Assembly: GCF_013033515.1 (NCBI RefSeq) | Contig: NZ_WQEG01000001.1 | Span: forward strand, 806,001-870,000 | Source of the DNA: Ruegeria sp. HKCCA6707 | Lineage (GTDB): Bacteria > Pseudomonadota > Alphaproteobacteria > Rhodobacterales > Rhodobacteraceae | Direction: 5' to 3' | DNA: 64,000 nucleotides | In this document: piece after piece, positions 55,164 through 64,000 of the stretch | How positions within the stretch are numbered: position 1 is the stretch's first letter | How the letters are laid out: each line of letters opens with the position of its first letter | The notes under the pieces: model-generated | The model's database searches: none | The model's input: only the letters and a program-made list of their open reading frames with translations | Told to the model about the DNA's origin: nothing | Translations under genes and position numbers: made by a program

Positions 55164-55469
55164 GGTTGGCGGATTGCAATGAGCCGGTGCTTGAGTGGCG
55201 CCAGAGATTGAAAGGTGCTCAAAGTAGACCACGTCTCGACAAAGACGATGATCTCAATGTTTTTCGTGATCAAGCTGTTCCAAGCTTGGTACTTGCGTAT
55301 TTTTCAATTCAGCGGGCCCCAGGGAGGTTTTTCCTTTACAGATCAGGTCGCTGTACGTTCTCTTTAGAATGATGGTCCGAGAAGCTCGGCTGGGTATGTT
55401 TCTTCAGACACTGCCCTCTAAAAGACTTACTAAACCGACTTCGCAAGAAGAAAGAAGGGATAGCATTTA

Positions 55470-56105
55470 TTGATTTCGATCTCATACATTCTGACACAAT
55501 TCCTTGGTGCGATTGCTTTCGGGTTTCAAGTTTTTTCTGCCAGATCTTAAGAGCGAAACAAACTCACTCTATTTCTAGGGTTTTCAAATATTTTCTGGGT
55601 AGCGCACTACGTGGCACTGGGCGTACCTCTTGCTGCGATAATTGCCGCACTGATCGCCGTACAGCTGATTGTTTCGAGTGTTGTGAATCAGAAATATCGA
55701 AACCCAATTATCGTTTTCTTCATTCTACTCTATTGGATAGCTGCCTATGTCACCTTTGAGAACCCTCTTCATCTTCTACCTGCGGTTGGGGCGTCCGCAG
55801 TTTCGATTTCGTTTTTGCTGAGTCGATCTCTTACGCAATTGCTTCCTGCAGTTGGGACGTCAGTGCTTTCTTTAACTCTCTTAAGCCGTGACTCTGCGAT
55901 GGCTGTAAGAATTGGAGCGATGTCATCTTTTTCCATGTGGATGATGCATGGCTTTGTGACCGGATCACTCGTCGAGATCGCTGCAAATGGAATCCCTCTT
56001 GCGACCGCGTTCTATGGTTTGCTTGCCTATGATATCGGCATGAAACCTCCGTCATGGATACGAATTACCCGAAGCGGTAAAACACTGCCGGATGAGGATA
56101 ATTGA
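55470..56105 (+). pseudogene. YgjV-family membrane protein with in-frame ochre stop
   Basis: Frame from TTG 55470 reads ISYILTQFLGAIAFGFQVF, then TAA at codon 27 (55548-55550), then ERNKLTLFLGFSNIFWVAHY continuing to 56105. The conserved YgjV start, the H of FWVAHYVALG, and the C-terminal SMWMMHGFVTGSLVEIAANG are intact apart from the stop. The distal part could be translated alone from GTG 55611 (164 residues). It also contains an internal duplication, LLPAVGASAVSISFLLSR and LLPAVGTSVLSLTLLSR. The function of YgjV is unknown. Confidence 0.65.
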
Positions 56106-56338
56106 TTTACCGTTTGCGCCAAACAAAAAGTCTTCTATGCCGATGAGTAACCGCTGCGAACTGTTAGCCACTCAAGCTAAACCTAAGACCCAATTCGCAG
56201 GGATCCGCAGTCGTGAACGCTCCCAACATCAATGAGCCAAACGCCGGCCGTGAGGCCGACCGGCACCGATGTTTGAGGTTCAATTATAACAGTCTCCTAC
56301 CGTCACGAGCTTCGCAGGAACGTAAATCACCCATCGTT

Positions 56339-56671
56339 CCTGAAGCCCTGTCTTCGAATGGAATCCCAAACAAGATCGTCTTCGACAAAAGTGGTGTCAA
56401 CGCTGCTGGCATTCGAGTGGTGAACAGGATACTGAGACGATTTGGCTGCCCAACCAAAATCCGAGCGGTCAAGTCCAAGTATTTCAATAACCTGATCGAG
56501 CAGGATCATCGGTTTATCTAGTATCGCGTGCGGCACATCTGCGGGTTCAAATTGTCCAGATCCGCTTCGACTACTCTGACCGGTGCTGAGCCAGAGAACA
56601 TTATCCGTATGCAGCAATTCTCCAGCACTAGGGCTCTCGGCTTTCAGCTATTCGCCAAGATAGAAGGATAA
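56339..56671 (+). pseudogene. IS6-family transposase remnant, different subgroup
   Basis: The frame encodes the transposase C-terminal half: GIPNKIVFDKSGVNAAGI with the second catalytic Asp, and SKYFNNLIEQDHRFI with the Glu. A TAG at 56519-56521 interrupts it, then YRVRHICGFKLSRSASTTL and ENIIRMQQF complete the C-terminus to a stop at 56669-56671. The N-terminal half and ends are not recognised. The subgroup differs from the two elements at 9130 and 51431. Confidence 0.7.
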
Positions 56672-56760
56672 GTGTATCCAGTAAGACGCTAAATCTCGCC
56701 GTCCGATAAGTTCGCGACGCATCGATAAATGGAACCATTCTAGTCACATTCGGCTTTCCA

Positions 56761-57996
56761 TCATTCGCAAGAAAGCATTCGGCCCACAAGTCGACATCGA
56801 TTCCGGGTTCTTCCTTTCGCATCAATCGATTCCATCGACCAGCTACCCTCTGCTTCCGAGATTAACATTAAGAAACCGAAATCGTTATTGCTGACCACCA
56901 CACTTGCCAGGCTGCCAGCAACTTCAACATTGGTAGCAATATCGGTGGGCATAGGATCGAGCTGCGTTCCTCCGTTACCGCTTATCCCCTGCACTGGACC
57001 GTCCAGTAAATCGATCGCCTGAAACGCATGGATGTGGCCAGACAAAACAAGGTTGACCGTCTCAGGGACGACTTTGCCAAACGCTGCCCGCTGAGTGTCG
57101 TCACCATCAATTAGTTCCCCGAACGCATGCATGTTTACCCAAAGTGGTCTATGCGTGAGAAACCAAGCTTCGCTACGGATTTTTTCAAACAGGTCTTTGG
57201 CCATGAGTCGGTAGATGTCTAACAGGTCTGTGCTGCTTTGCGGTGCCGGGCCAGCCGAGGAGTCAAACGAAATTAGATCGAGACCATTCAAGGTTGCAAT
57301 CCAAGGCAGGGTTACAGCGGGACAATCCGTAGGAACGGGCCCTACATCAAAATACCGAAACCACCCCTTGTCGCTGCGTCCACAGTTTTCGTGATTGCCC
57401 CTCAGGAGGACAAACGGGGCGCTCCTGAACAAAATGTCCGCCGGGTTCAGCCAATCTACGGACCAGGATTTGAAGGTATCACCAAATGGAGATCCGCCGC
57501 ATTTTTCTGCGTCCGTACATTCCGATGCTCGATAGACGTAGTCACCGACATGGATAACCAGATCCGGCGATCTGGTTGCGATTTCTTCCAGTATGGATTT
57601 CAGAGGCCAAGCAGTTGGATCCTTGCAGTTTTGTACTCTGGTGCCGCGAATTCGGCACCCAGTATCCCCGATCACGGCAATTCGTCGTACGTTTGGCTTC
57701 AGCGTTGGCAGCAGGTTTCCTTCGAGCATTATTTTCTGAGCCAGTTTTGGCGCGTGGTATTCGCACACCAGATGAGGAAACTGGTCCTGTGGCATCGCGC
57801 GCTTCTTCATCGCAACAGCCACGCCATCGATCTGCAACAAAGGGCAGTTAGGCAAGGCAGAGATTGCTCTCACAATGATTTTTTCGTAAGGTCCGAGTTG
57901 GACCCATTGATGCAATACGTCGGCTCTAGAAGACGAAACGGTAAAACACAGCCATACCCATGCCACGAAAACGAATGAAGCGTTTCTGGTCAACAT
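56761..57996 (-). CDS. Exported metallophosphoesterase
   Basis: This 411-residue protein has a signal peptide (about residues 1-25) and a calcineurin-like phosphoesterase domain with all metal motifs: IGDTGCRI, HVGDYVYR, LRGNHENC, THRPLW and LSGHIHAF. AAGGGG precedes the ATG. It probably hydrolyses a phosphate ester or nucleotide in the periplasm. The gene lies between the IS6 remnant and the AsmA paralog, without clear operon partners. Confidence 0.9.
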   Translation of the reverse strand: MLTRNASFVFVAWVWLCFTVSSSRADVLHQWVQLGPYEKIIVRAISALPNCPLLQIDGVAVAMKKRAMPQDQFPHLVCEYHAPKLAQKIMLEGNLLPTLKPNVRRIAVIGDTGCRIRGTRVQNCKDPTAWPLKSILEEIATRSPDLVIHVGDYVYRASECTDAEKCGGSPFGDTFKSWSVDWLNPADILFRSAPFVLLRGNHENCGRSDKGWFRYFDVGPVPTDCPAVTLPWIATLNGLDLISFDSSAGPAPQSSTDLLDIYRLMAKDLFEKIRSEAWFLTHRPLWVNMHAFGELIDGDDTQRAAFGKVVPETVNLVLSGHIHAFQAIDLLDGPVQGISGNGGTQLDPMPTDIATNVEVAGSLASVVVSNNDFGFLMLISEAEGSWSMESIDAKGRTRNRCRLVGRMLSCE

Positions 57997-58154
57997 GCTG
58001 GCCCCTTTCCGGAAAATGAAACAAGCTTATTTGAGCGTAGAGGCGGCTCAGATTTCAATGAATATGTGCACTCACAAGAACGTTTTGCCGAGACACGAAT
58101 TTTCCTGAGAGACCGTCTGGATCGAAGCGAATTCGATACGGAAAACTCAATCTA

Positions 58155-60797
58155 CTATCTTAGTTGACTAATATCCGGGACGCAGGACTTTCGGTTTTCG
58201 GGTAACTCCGTAGCTCCATCCTTGCGTTGTTGGAATATGTTATTATGAAGCAACTTTATTTTGGGATGCGTCAGCGAACCCACGACTTCGAATGGCCAGG
58301 CACTCCGCGACAAGGGCTTGCCGAGCTTTCGGGCCTCGGCCTGAATTGAAATCGTGTTCTTTATCCAATCCAGATCGCCATGGGCGACAAGCTGTACCTT
58401 TTTGGTTTCCGCAACAAACGAACTGAAAGACACGTCGCCAGCAGTGATTTTGATAGGAGCGGCCAGGCATGTGATCTTGCTATAGCCTTTTCTGAGCTCT
58501 TCAGAAATCAGCCATGGAAAAATACCAAGCCCGGACAACTCGAGAAGGCTAGTTGATATTCCTCCATTGGACATCAGGATCAAAGCAGACCCTTTCATCG
58601 AGTTGACATAAGCCACGATCGAGCGCCTGTTCCCGGTGAACTCGAAACTTCCATGAAGGCGCCCTTCGGCAGAGTATTTAGTTTTAAGCTCGCTGAAGAG
58701 GGTTGCAAGATTCCAATCTTTTATTGTGCCTTGAAGCGAAAGCAACTGCGGGCTCTTCACCATATTCATTTTTGCTGTGGCGGAGAAATGGCCGCCATCA
58801 TAGGCGACATCGACAGGGCCCAACTGGGCGAGGCCATTACTCGCGCTCAATTGGCTGGACAAACTTGTTATCATCTGTTCGCCCTCGATTTTCATGATCT
58901 CAACGGACACATCGACATCTTGATCAAGCAGAAAATCTTCTGCTTCGATCAGGTCCGTCACCTTCCCCGTCGGACCTTTGCGTTTTTGCCCCGTTGTTCC
59001 GGGCTGACGAAAGCTCGTTTCAATCCGTGAAGCAAAGACAACCGCGTCTTTAATATCCTGAAGTGCAATACTTTGACTGGAAACCTTTCCTTTCGTCACC
59101 GGACGCGCACCAGCGGTGGATGTTTCCAAGTTGGCGCTCAGCGTCGAATTGCCGGATGTCAACGCGATCATACTTGAAAAGTCCTCTTGCTTACCTTGCG
59201 CGGACAGGCTGAGCTTAAACGGTCCGGCTTTGACTGTTTTCCGGCCGATAGCGGCAAGAAACTGGGCGCTGTTTTTGACCTCTAGGTCGAGATCAAACGA
59301 CAGGTCTTCAAAGTCGTTTACGTTCCCAAGCTTGGCCTGGGTTTTCAGCTGCCATATTTCGGTATCAACCGTGTGTGCATCGAATTTGTTGAGACTGAGA
59401 AACCCATGCAAGTCATCCGCAGAAAAACTGCCTTCGACGCTACCAAGCGATTTTATGTCTATCGTGCTCTGCTCTTGAAAGAACAGTGATGCCGGTATCG
59501 ACATCGTCCCGCTGAAGTCGATCTCTCTCAGGCGCAACAGGTCTTTGATATTGCCTTTCGCAGTCAGGTATGGTCGATCCTGCGGCCCTGCCTGCAATGT
59601 GATATCTTCCAGCATCAGGTTACCATTGTCAGCGCGAAACACGCGGCCAAAGCGAACCGGTCCGATCTGTTTTAGTTCGTTGTCAAACGCATTTGTCGTA
59701 AGTGTCAGATCCTGAAACTCCAGCGCGTTTTCGGCACCGATGATCTGAGTTGAGAGGTTTGTGAGCCTTAGATCCTTTAGATCTGTGGCCGTTTCAGGTG
59801 AATTGCCCTGCGGATAGAAGCGTCCGTCAATTGCAAGATCGACACCCTCAAAATCGATCAGATCTTCGACCGAGCCTTTCGCTGTTAACAATTCACCACC
59901 CGCAAGGTTCAAAGCAGAGCTGATATCCGAGATTTTCAGCTTCGGGTGCTGGCTTTTAATGTCGGCCGTCAGACTTGCCTGACCTTCCAAATCACGGTCG
60001 AGACGAAGAAGTTCGAGTAGATCGCCAATTTCGCCAGTGTCCAAAGTCAGCTTGCCTTCGAAGCCGCCACCGTTCTGTGTGGTGATGGGAGTTCCATTGA
60101 AATCAAGGGTCATCTCACCAAAATTCGCATGTGTGGTGAATGCTTGGCCGCGAGGATAGTCACCTTCGATCTGAAAGCTCTGCCCGTTCACAGTGCCCTG
60201 GCTTGTGACTGTAGCACCCGCATCATCGCCCAGTTGATCCAAGTACAGATTTGCCAATTCGAAATCGAATTCGAAACCAGTTGTCTCGTTGTTCACCTTC
60301 AGAGCAACGGATGTGAACGTCACGGTTTTGTCGCTCAGAAAATCCAGGATGCCATCCGTGTTGTCTTTAATATCTAACGCTGTGGCACTGACCTCAGGCC
60401 GATTGTCCGCAACCCAACTTTGCTTCCCATCTGTATCGGTTAGCAATCGAACATTGAGGCCATCGATGATCAGGTTGTCGATATCGATTTGGCCTGAAAT
60501 CAGCGCAGGCAGGTTCAATTCCAGCTCCAGAACGTTTAGGGCGGCCAGGTTCACATTTTCTATGGTCTCGCTGGGCACCTCCACTTTGGTTGCATGGATG
60601 TGGCTGGTTGCCCCAAGTATGATGCTGACTTCACCTTCAATCAAAACCGTCTGTCCGATCTGTTCCGAGAGCATCCTCTCCAAAATCGGAGTTCGAAGCC
60701 CGGAGAAAACGGGCAGAGCTAAAGCTGACCAGAGAAGCAAGAGAATGAGAACGAGGAACAAAGCGGCTCGCACTGTTACCCGCAAAATGCCCGTCAT
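58155..60797 (-). CDS. AsmA-family protein, large envelope protein (paralog 2)
   Basis: This 880-residue protein has an N-terminal membrane anchor (about residues 7-30), SEQIGQTVLIEGEVSIILG, and a C-terminal AsmA domain with GLGIFPWLISEELRKGY and GKPLSRSAWPFEV. Nearly all these positions match the gene at 1053-3797, including the C-terminal CVPD near the end. It therefore arose by duplication with the other copy and is transcribed in the opposite direction. It lies alone, with about 490 noncoding bases on its promoter side. Confidence 0.85.
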   Translation of the reverse strand: MTGILRVTVRAALFLVLILLLLWSALALPVFSGLRTPILERMLSEQIGQTVLIEGEVSIILGATSHIHATKVEVPSETIENVNLAALNVLELELNLPALISGQIDIDNLIIDGLNVRLLTDTDGKQSWVADNRPEVSATALDIKDNTDGILDFLSDKTVTFTSVALKVNNETTGFEFDFELANLYLDQLGDDAGATVTSQGTVNGQSFQIEGDYPRGQAFTTHANFGEMTLDFNGTPITTQNGGGFEGKLTLDTGEIGDLLELLRLDRDLEGQASLTADIKSQHPKLKISDISSALNLAGGELLTAKGSVEDLIDFEGVDLAIDGRFYPQGNSPETATDLKDLRLTNLSTQIIGAENALEFQDLTLTTNAFDNELKQIGPVRFGRVFRADNGNLMLEDITLQAGPQDRPYLTAKGNIKDLLRLREIDFSGTMSIPASLFFQEQSTIDIKSLGSVEGSFSADDLHGFLSLNKFDAHTVDTEIWQLKTQAKLGNVNDFEDLSFDLDLEVKNSAQFLAAIGRKTVKAGPFKLSLSAQGKQEDFSSMIALTSGNSTLSANLETSTAGARPVTKGKVSSQSIALQDIKDAVVFASRIETSFRQPGTTGQKRKGPTGKVTDLIEAEDFLLDQDVDVSVEIMKIEGEQMITSLSSQLSASNGLAQLGPVDVAYDGGHFSATAKMNMVKSPQLLSLQGTIKDWNLATLFSELKTKYSAEGRLHGSFEFTGNRRSIVAYVNSMKGSALILMSNGGISTSLLELSGLGIFPWLISEELRKGYSKITCLAAPIKITAGDVSFSSFVAETKKVQLVAHGDLDWIKNTISIQAEARKLGKPLSRSAWPFEVVGSLTHPKIKLLHNNIFQQRKDGATELPENRKSCVPDISQLR

Positions 60798-61293
60798 ATG
60801 ATCTCACCACGTTTACCGTACATCGCCAACGTTCTCGAAAACTTCTGTAATAGAGAGGGTACCCAACAGCTTTGCGTGAAGAAACTAAATTGAGCCGCGT
60901 TTGATATCGATCTATCGCAAGCTAGCTCGCCGCCAAAACAATACGAAGTACAGCAATAACCGAAAAGCAATCATCCTGGGGAACAGGTTTAACGTCCGCT
61001 TCGAGCCCAAATCTTCCATATGTTCCGCGATGAATAGGTCGAAGCGATGTGCCTAAAACCAAAATTTGGCACTGAAAAGACCAGCACATAGGAGACATTT
61101 ACAACTCAACTCTAACGCCGCTGGCATAGGCCGTATTGCTGACAGTCGCTGCGATTACACGATGAACGTGTCGTCAGCAGCCGAAAAAGCTCTGCCCATG
61201 AAATGATCGCTAGGGGCTTGATTAATAAACCTGAACCGGTTCAGCTTGGGAGATTGGTCACCACGGATATATTCGATCCGTAAGGAGCATCCC
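60798..61293. other. Noncoding stretch between AsmA and the DsbB operon
   Basis: No gene is seen. The sequence CCGCTTCGAGCCC (60996-61008) also occurs at 36352-36364, so part of it may be a dispersed repeat. Promoters for the divergent AsmA and DsbB units must lie here but no strong hexamers were identified. Confidence 0.35.
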
Positions 61294-61449
61294 ATGATTG
61301 CATTGCTATTTGCACTTTTTGCCAGCTCAATGACGCTTGCGTATTTAAAACTCGTAAGGTTCTCATACGCCGTTTTTGTACTGACATTATTGATGAGCGC
61401 ATATTGGCTGAAATTTCATGCCACGACCGCCCTTTCCATCCAGCTGTGA
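61294..61449 (+). CDS. Small membrane protein, DUF5993-like
   Basis: This 51-residue protein (starting MIALLFALFASSMTLAYLKL) has two hydrophobic segments. AGGAG lies six bases before the ATG. It lies nine bases before the DsbB-like gene, matching the known association of DUF5993-type peptides with DsbB. It may be a partner subunit, but no function has been established. Confidence 0.7.
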   Translation: MIALLFALFASSMTLAYLKLVRFSYAVFVLTLLMSAYWLKFHATTALSIQL

Positions 61450-61458
61450 GAGTTGCCG

Positions 61459-62040
61459 ATGTCACCTGAATTCGCTCGAAATCTGAACGCGCTTGGTGTC
61501 CTCGCGGTTTGCCTTGTGTTGATTCTGGCCTTTTATTTTCAACTCGTATTGTACGAACTGCCCTGCCCGCTGTGTCTGCTTCAACGCGTAGGCTTTGTGG
61601 CGGTCGGATTTGGTCTGGGTTTGAATCTGTTATGGGGGACCCGGGCAAGAAACTATGGAATAGTCCTGGTGGCTGCGATCTTTGGCATCAGCGTTTCAAT
61701 ACGGCAGATTCTGTTGCACATCGTTCCTGGGACGGGTCACTACGGCTCGCCCGTGTTCGGCCTGCATTTTTATACTTGGGCCGGGATCGCCTTTGGTTTG
61801 GTGATCCTTGGGACCGCAATAATGCTCGTCTTTGAGAAGCAGTACGATCTTGCATCCGACGTCAGAGCGACGGAGAGATTTGGCGGGAGCCCGTTGGCCA
61901 AGACCGCGTTTTTTCTGATCTTAGGCTTGGCGATCGTCAACGCCGGTTCAGCGCTGTTAGAATGTGGGCCGGGAATTTGCGACGATCCGCCGACAGATTA
62001 CAAGCTGTTGGATGACCTTGAAAACACGACCGATTCATAA
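61459..62040 (+). CDS. DsbB-type thiol oxidoreductase
   Basis: This 193-residue membrane protein has about five hydrophobic segments. The first periplasmic loop carries the DsbB CxxC in ELPCPLCLLQR (about residues 36-39), and the Arg next to it is the quinone-linked position. The second cysteine pair, LECGPGICDDP, lies at the C-terminus after the last membrane segment, not between helices 3 and 4 as in E. coli DsbB. It recycles a periplasmic thiol oxidase through quinone. No dsbA gene is nearby in the window. The start at ATG 61459 is chosen over an earlier TTG. Confidence 0.82.
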   Translation: MSPEFARNLNALGVLAVCLVLILAFYFQLVLYELPCPLCLLQRVGFVAVGFGLGLNLLWGTRARNYGIVLVAAIFGISVSIRQILLHIVPGTGHYGSPVFGLHFYTWAGIAFGLVILGTAIMLVFEKQYDLASDVRATERFGGSPLAKTAFFLILGLAIVNAGSALLECGPGICDDPPTDYKLLDDLENTTDS

Positions 62041-62116
62041 GCGAGCGAAAAGCGCCTGGACCAAAAAGCATTTGCCATTGGGCTGCATAGAATATCATCA
62101 ATGATCTGAGAAACCC

Positions 62117-63442
62117 ATGTCCGCCTCCACCAGCAATCAGCTTGACAATGCCCTGGATGCCCTAGCGCGCAGTGAGGACAAAGTACACGCGTTCAGACAT
62201 CTGATGGTTTCTGGCGCTCAGGCCGGCGAGGCAGGTGCCCATGTAAACACGCAAAAGCACCAGATCGAGGGATGGCCCTTTGCTGTCAAAGAGGTTTTTG
62301 ATGTGGCGGGTGTTGTGACATCTGGGGGCTCGAAAGCGTACAAAGATCGTGTGCCTTCAAAAGACGCAACAGCCATCGAACGGCTTCGCGCAGCGGGCGG
62401 GATATTGGTCGGAACGCAAATCGCGCATGAATTGACCTGCGGACTGGATCAGCCACCAACACGCAATCCATGGAATGTTTCCTGCTACCCAGGTGGATCG
62501 AGCGCAGGCGCCGGTGTTTCGGTTGCTGTCGGATCCGCCCGCTTTGCACTCGGGACCGATGCTGCAGGATCCGTTCGCATTCCGGCGGCCATGACGGGAA
62601 CAACGGGGTTGAAGCCAACTTGGGGCCTGATCAGCTCGCATGGGGTGATGCGTCAGGCATCTGCGCCGTCGATCGATCATGTTGGTATCATCGCCAGATC
62701 CGCTGCAGATCTACGCCAGATTCTGCCAATTCTTGCAGGTCCAGATCCTTGGGACAAAGCAACTTTGCAGAACCAACCGGCGCATCGCGATAGGTACCCT
62801 ACCACATCCAAGATCGCCGTTCTGGGAGAGGCTACATTTGAGGCGGTTGCCCAAATTTGCGACCTCGACCCAGAAGTCAAAGCCGCATTTTCTGACGCCG
62901 TTGCTGTTTTCAACCAAATTGGCATCGAGCTGATCGAAATTGACATTCCCACACTTCGATTGGCTGTCGACGCAACCGTCACGTTCTTTTCCGCAGAGTT
63001 GGCCTGCGCCAATGCTCGCACCTTAAACGAACGACGAGACGACTTTGCGCCAGCCGTCGCGGAGATGATCGATAACGGGATTGGAATTCCTAAAGACCAA
63101 TTGCGAAACGCGGTAAAAATTCGGTCTCAATTGCGACAGGAACTAGCCATCACACTCCAGAAAGCAAATGTGCAAGCCTTGCTGACACCAACGACACCGC
63201 GCCCCGCAATGCCTCTGGCGGATTTTGACCCAACGCAAGAACTTGCGAGTCTGGTACCCTTCACATGCGGATTTAATCTCACCGGCAACCCTGCGTTAAG
63301 CCTGCCTTGCGGCCAGACCCAAAATGGCTTGCCGATTGGGCTGCAGATGGTGGGTCACCATTACGAGGAGACGTCTCTACTGGAGCTTGCTCAAAAGTTT
63401 CAAGAGCTTACCCATTGGCACAAGTTGCGTCCGCCTGTCTGA
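62117..63442 (+). CDS. Amidase (amidase signature family)
   Basis: This 441-residue enzyme has the Ser-cis-Ser-Lys triad: Lys in FAVKEVFD, cis-Ser in YPGGSSAGAGVSVAVG, and nucleophile Ser in DAAGSVRIPAAMTG. The family includes GatA, AtzE-type and various amide hydrolases. It is not next to gatC or gatB, so a catabolic amidase is likely. The substrate is unknown. Confidence 0.9.
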   Translation: MSASTSNQLDNALDALARSEDKVHAFRHLMVSGAQAGEAGAHVNTQKHQIEGWPFAVKEVFDVAGVVTSGGSKAYKDRVPSKDATAIERLRAAGGILVGTQIAHELTCGLDQPPTRNPWNVSCYPGGSSAGAGVSVAVGSARFALGTDAAGSVRIPAAMTGTTGLKPTWGLISSHGVMRQASAPSIDHVGIIARSAADLRQILPILAGPDPWDKATLQNQPAHRDRYPTTSKIAVLGEATFEAVAQICDLDPEVKAAFSDAVAVFNQIGIELIEIDIPTLRLAVDATVTFFSAELACANARTLNERRDDFAPAVAEMIDNGIGIPKDQLRNAVKIRSQLRQELAITLQKANVQALLTPTTPRPAMPLADFDPTQELASLVPFTCGFNLTGNPALSLPCGQTQNGLPIGLQMVGHHYEETSLLELAQKFQELTHWHKLRPPV

Positions 63443-63574
63443 CACCAGGGTGTATTGTGTTCACTGTCCATTCGCGCCACTTGGGATCGGTCGCAGCAAT
63501 ACAGCTGTCCACGTTATCAAAATGTTCGTCTCAAGCTGATTGAAATCGACGTTTTCCAAGTGCAGCGTTACCAG

Positions 63575-64000
63575 ATGTTCAAGATTTGTAAGTCCAAGGT
63601 TCTGCTTTTCGCCGTTGTTAGTACAATTCTACCCGCGGGAGTAAGCGCTCAGAAACGCGATCCAAGCGAACTATTCGAAAATGCGGCTCAGGCAAATCCG
63701 CAGTTCGCGCTCGGGGTTGCATATGTCGTCGGGCAAAATGAGCCAAAGGTTAAGACCTCGGGACCCACCACCTTTCGCGGGTCAACGGCTGTCGCTGATG
63801 ACGCCCCCTGGCATATTGGGTCCATTGGCAAATCCTTTACATCCACGTTGGTGATGCGATTGGTTGACAAGGGTATGGTGGACCTCGATACCCCGATCGA
63901 CCAATACCTTCCGTCCCACAAAGATAGCATGCACCCAGATTGGAGGTCGTTGAATCTTCGGCAGCTTCTCAGTCACACTGCAGGTCTGCCCGCAAACCCA
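63575..64000 (+). CDS. Serine hydrolase, beta-lactamase-like (3' end outside window)
   Basis: The frame runs from ATG 63575 to the right edge with no stop, 142 codons. It has a signal peptide (KVLLFAVVSTILPAGVSA) and the active-site SxxK motif in IGSIGKSFTSTLV. The LVDKGMVDLDTPIDQYLP and LRQLLSHTAGLP segments are typical of class C beta-lactamase/esterase-type enzymes. No clear ribosome site is seen. It is a second, divergent member of the family also seen at 27613-28590. Confidence 0.85.
   Translation, partial: MFKICKSKVLLFAVVSTILPAGVSAQKRDPSELFENAAQANPQFALGVAYVVGQNEPKVKTSGPTTFRGSTAVADDAPWHIGSIGKSFTSTLVMRLVDKGMVDLDTPIDQYLPSHKDSMHPDWRSLNLRQLLSHTAGLPANP

Noticed and set aside
1..64000. CRISPR arrays, tRNA and rRNA genes, prophage modules, riboswitches
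   Set aside because: No repeat-spacer pattern, conserved RNA core or phage structural gene was recognised anywhere in the window.

Overview
The window looks like chromosomal DNA of a marine Roseobacter-group alphaproteobacterium (Rhodobacterales). This is inferred from moderate GC content, dense operons for TRAP and ABC importers, a Rhizobium-type rhaRSTPQUK/rhaDI locus, AsmA proteins, and DsbB with a small DUF5993-type partner. No rRNA, tRNA, CRISPR array, phage or replication origin was recognised. The window opens inside an L,D-transpeptidase gene and closes inside a serine hydrolase gene.

Layout. 0-4.3 kb: cell envelope genes (L,D-transpeptidase, a large AsmA protein, a secreted protein). 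4.9-9.1 kb: a TRAP transporter operon behind paired LacI-type operators, ending in a UspA protein. 9.1-10.0 kb: a frameshifted IS6-family element. 10.0-25.5 kb: a 14-gene minus-strand catabolic operon (Gfo/Idh dehydrogenase, CoA-transferase, enoyl-CoA hydratase, aldehyde dehydrogenase, CUT1 sugar importer, two GMC oxidoreductases, SDR, Dabb protein, DUF993 protein, LacI regulator). A second pair of LacI-type palindromes lies just upstream of its first gene. This operon is the best candidate for an undescribed pathway. 25.7-36 kb: small oxygenase, VOC, hydrolase, methyltransferase, cyclase and SBP56 (methanethiol oxidase-type) genes, plus two gene remnants. 36.4-47 kb: a complete L-rhamnose uptake and catabolism locus around a strikingly symmetric divergent operator. 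47.5-51.3 kb: sulfatase, DUF3179 protein and an outer-membrane beta-barrel gene broken by a stop codon. 51.4-57 kb: a gene-poor, decaying stretch with IS6 remnants, a YgjV-family pseudogene, a methyltransferase-like gene, a GFA enzyme and a PfkB kinase. 57-64 kb: metallophosphoesterase, a second AsmA paralog, DsbB, amidase and a partial serine hydrolase.

How it works together. Three solute importers (TRAP, CUT1 ABC, rhamnose CUT2 ABC) each sit in an operon with a local regulator or operator. All three have a strong stem-loop just after the substrate-binding-protein gene, which probably raises binding-protein levels over membrane components. Rhamnose is imported by RhaSTPQ, handled by the mutarotase RhaU, isomerised by RhaI, phosphorylated by RhaK, and cleaved and oxidised by the RhaD fusion. 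The LacI operon appears to oxidise a sugar, polyol or glycoside and pass a carboxylate into CoA chemistry; its substrate cannot be read from the sequence.
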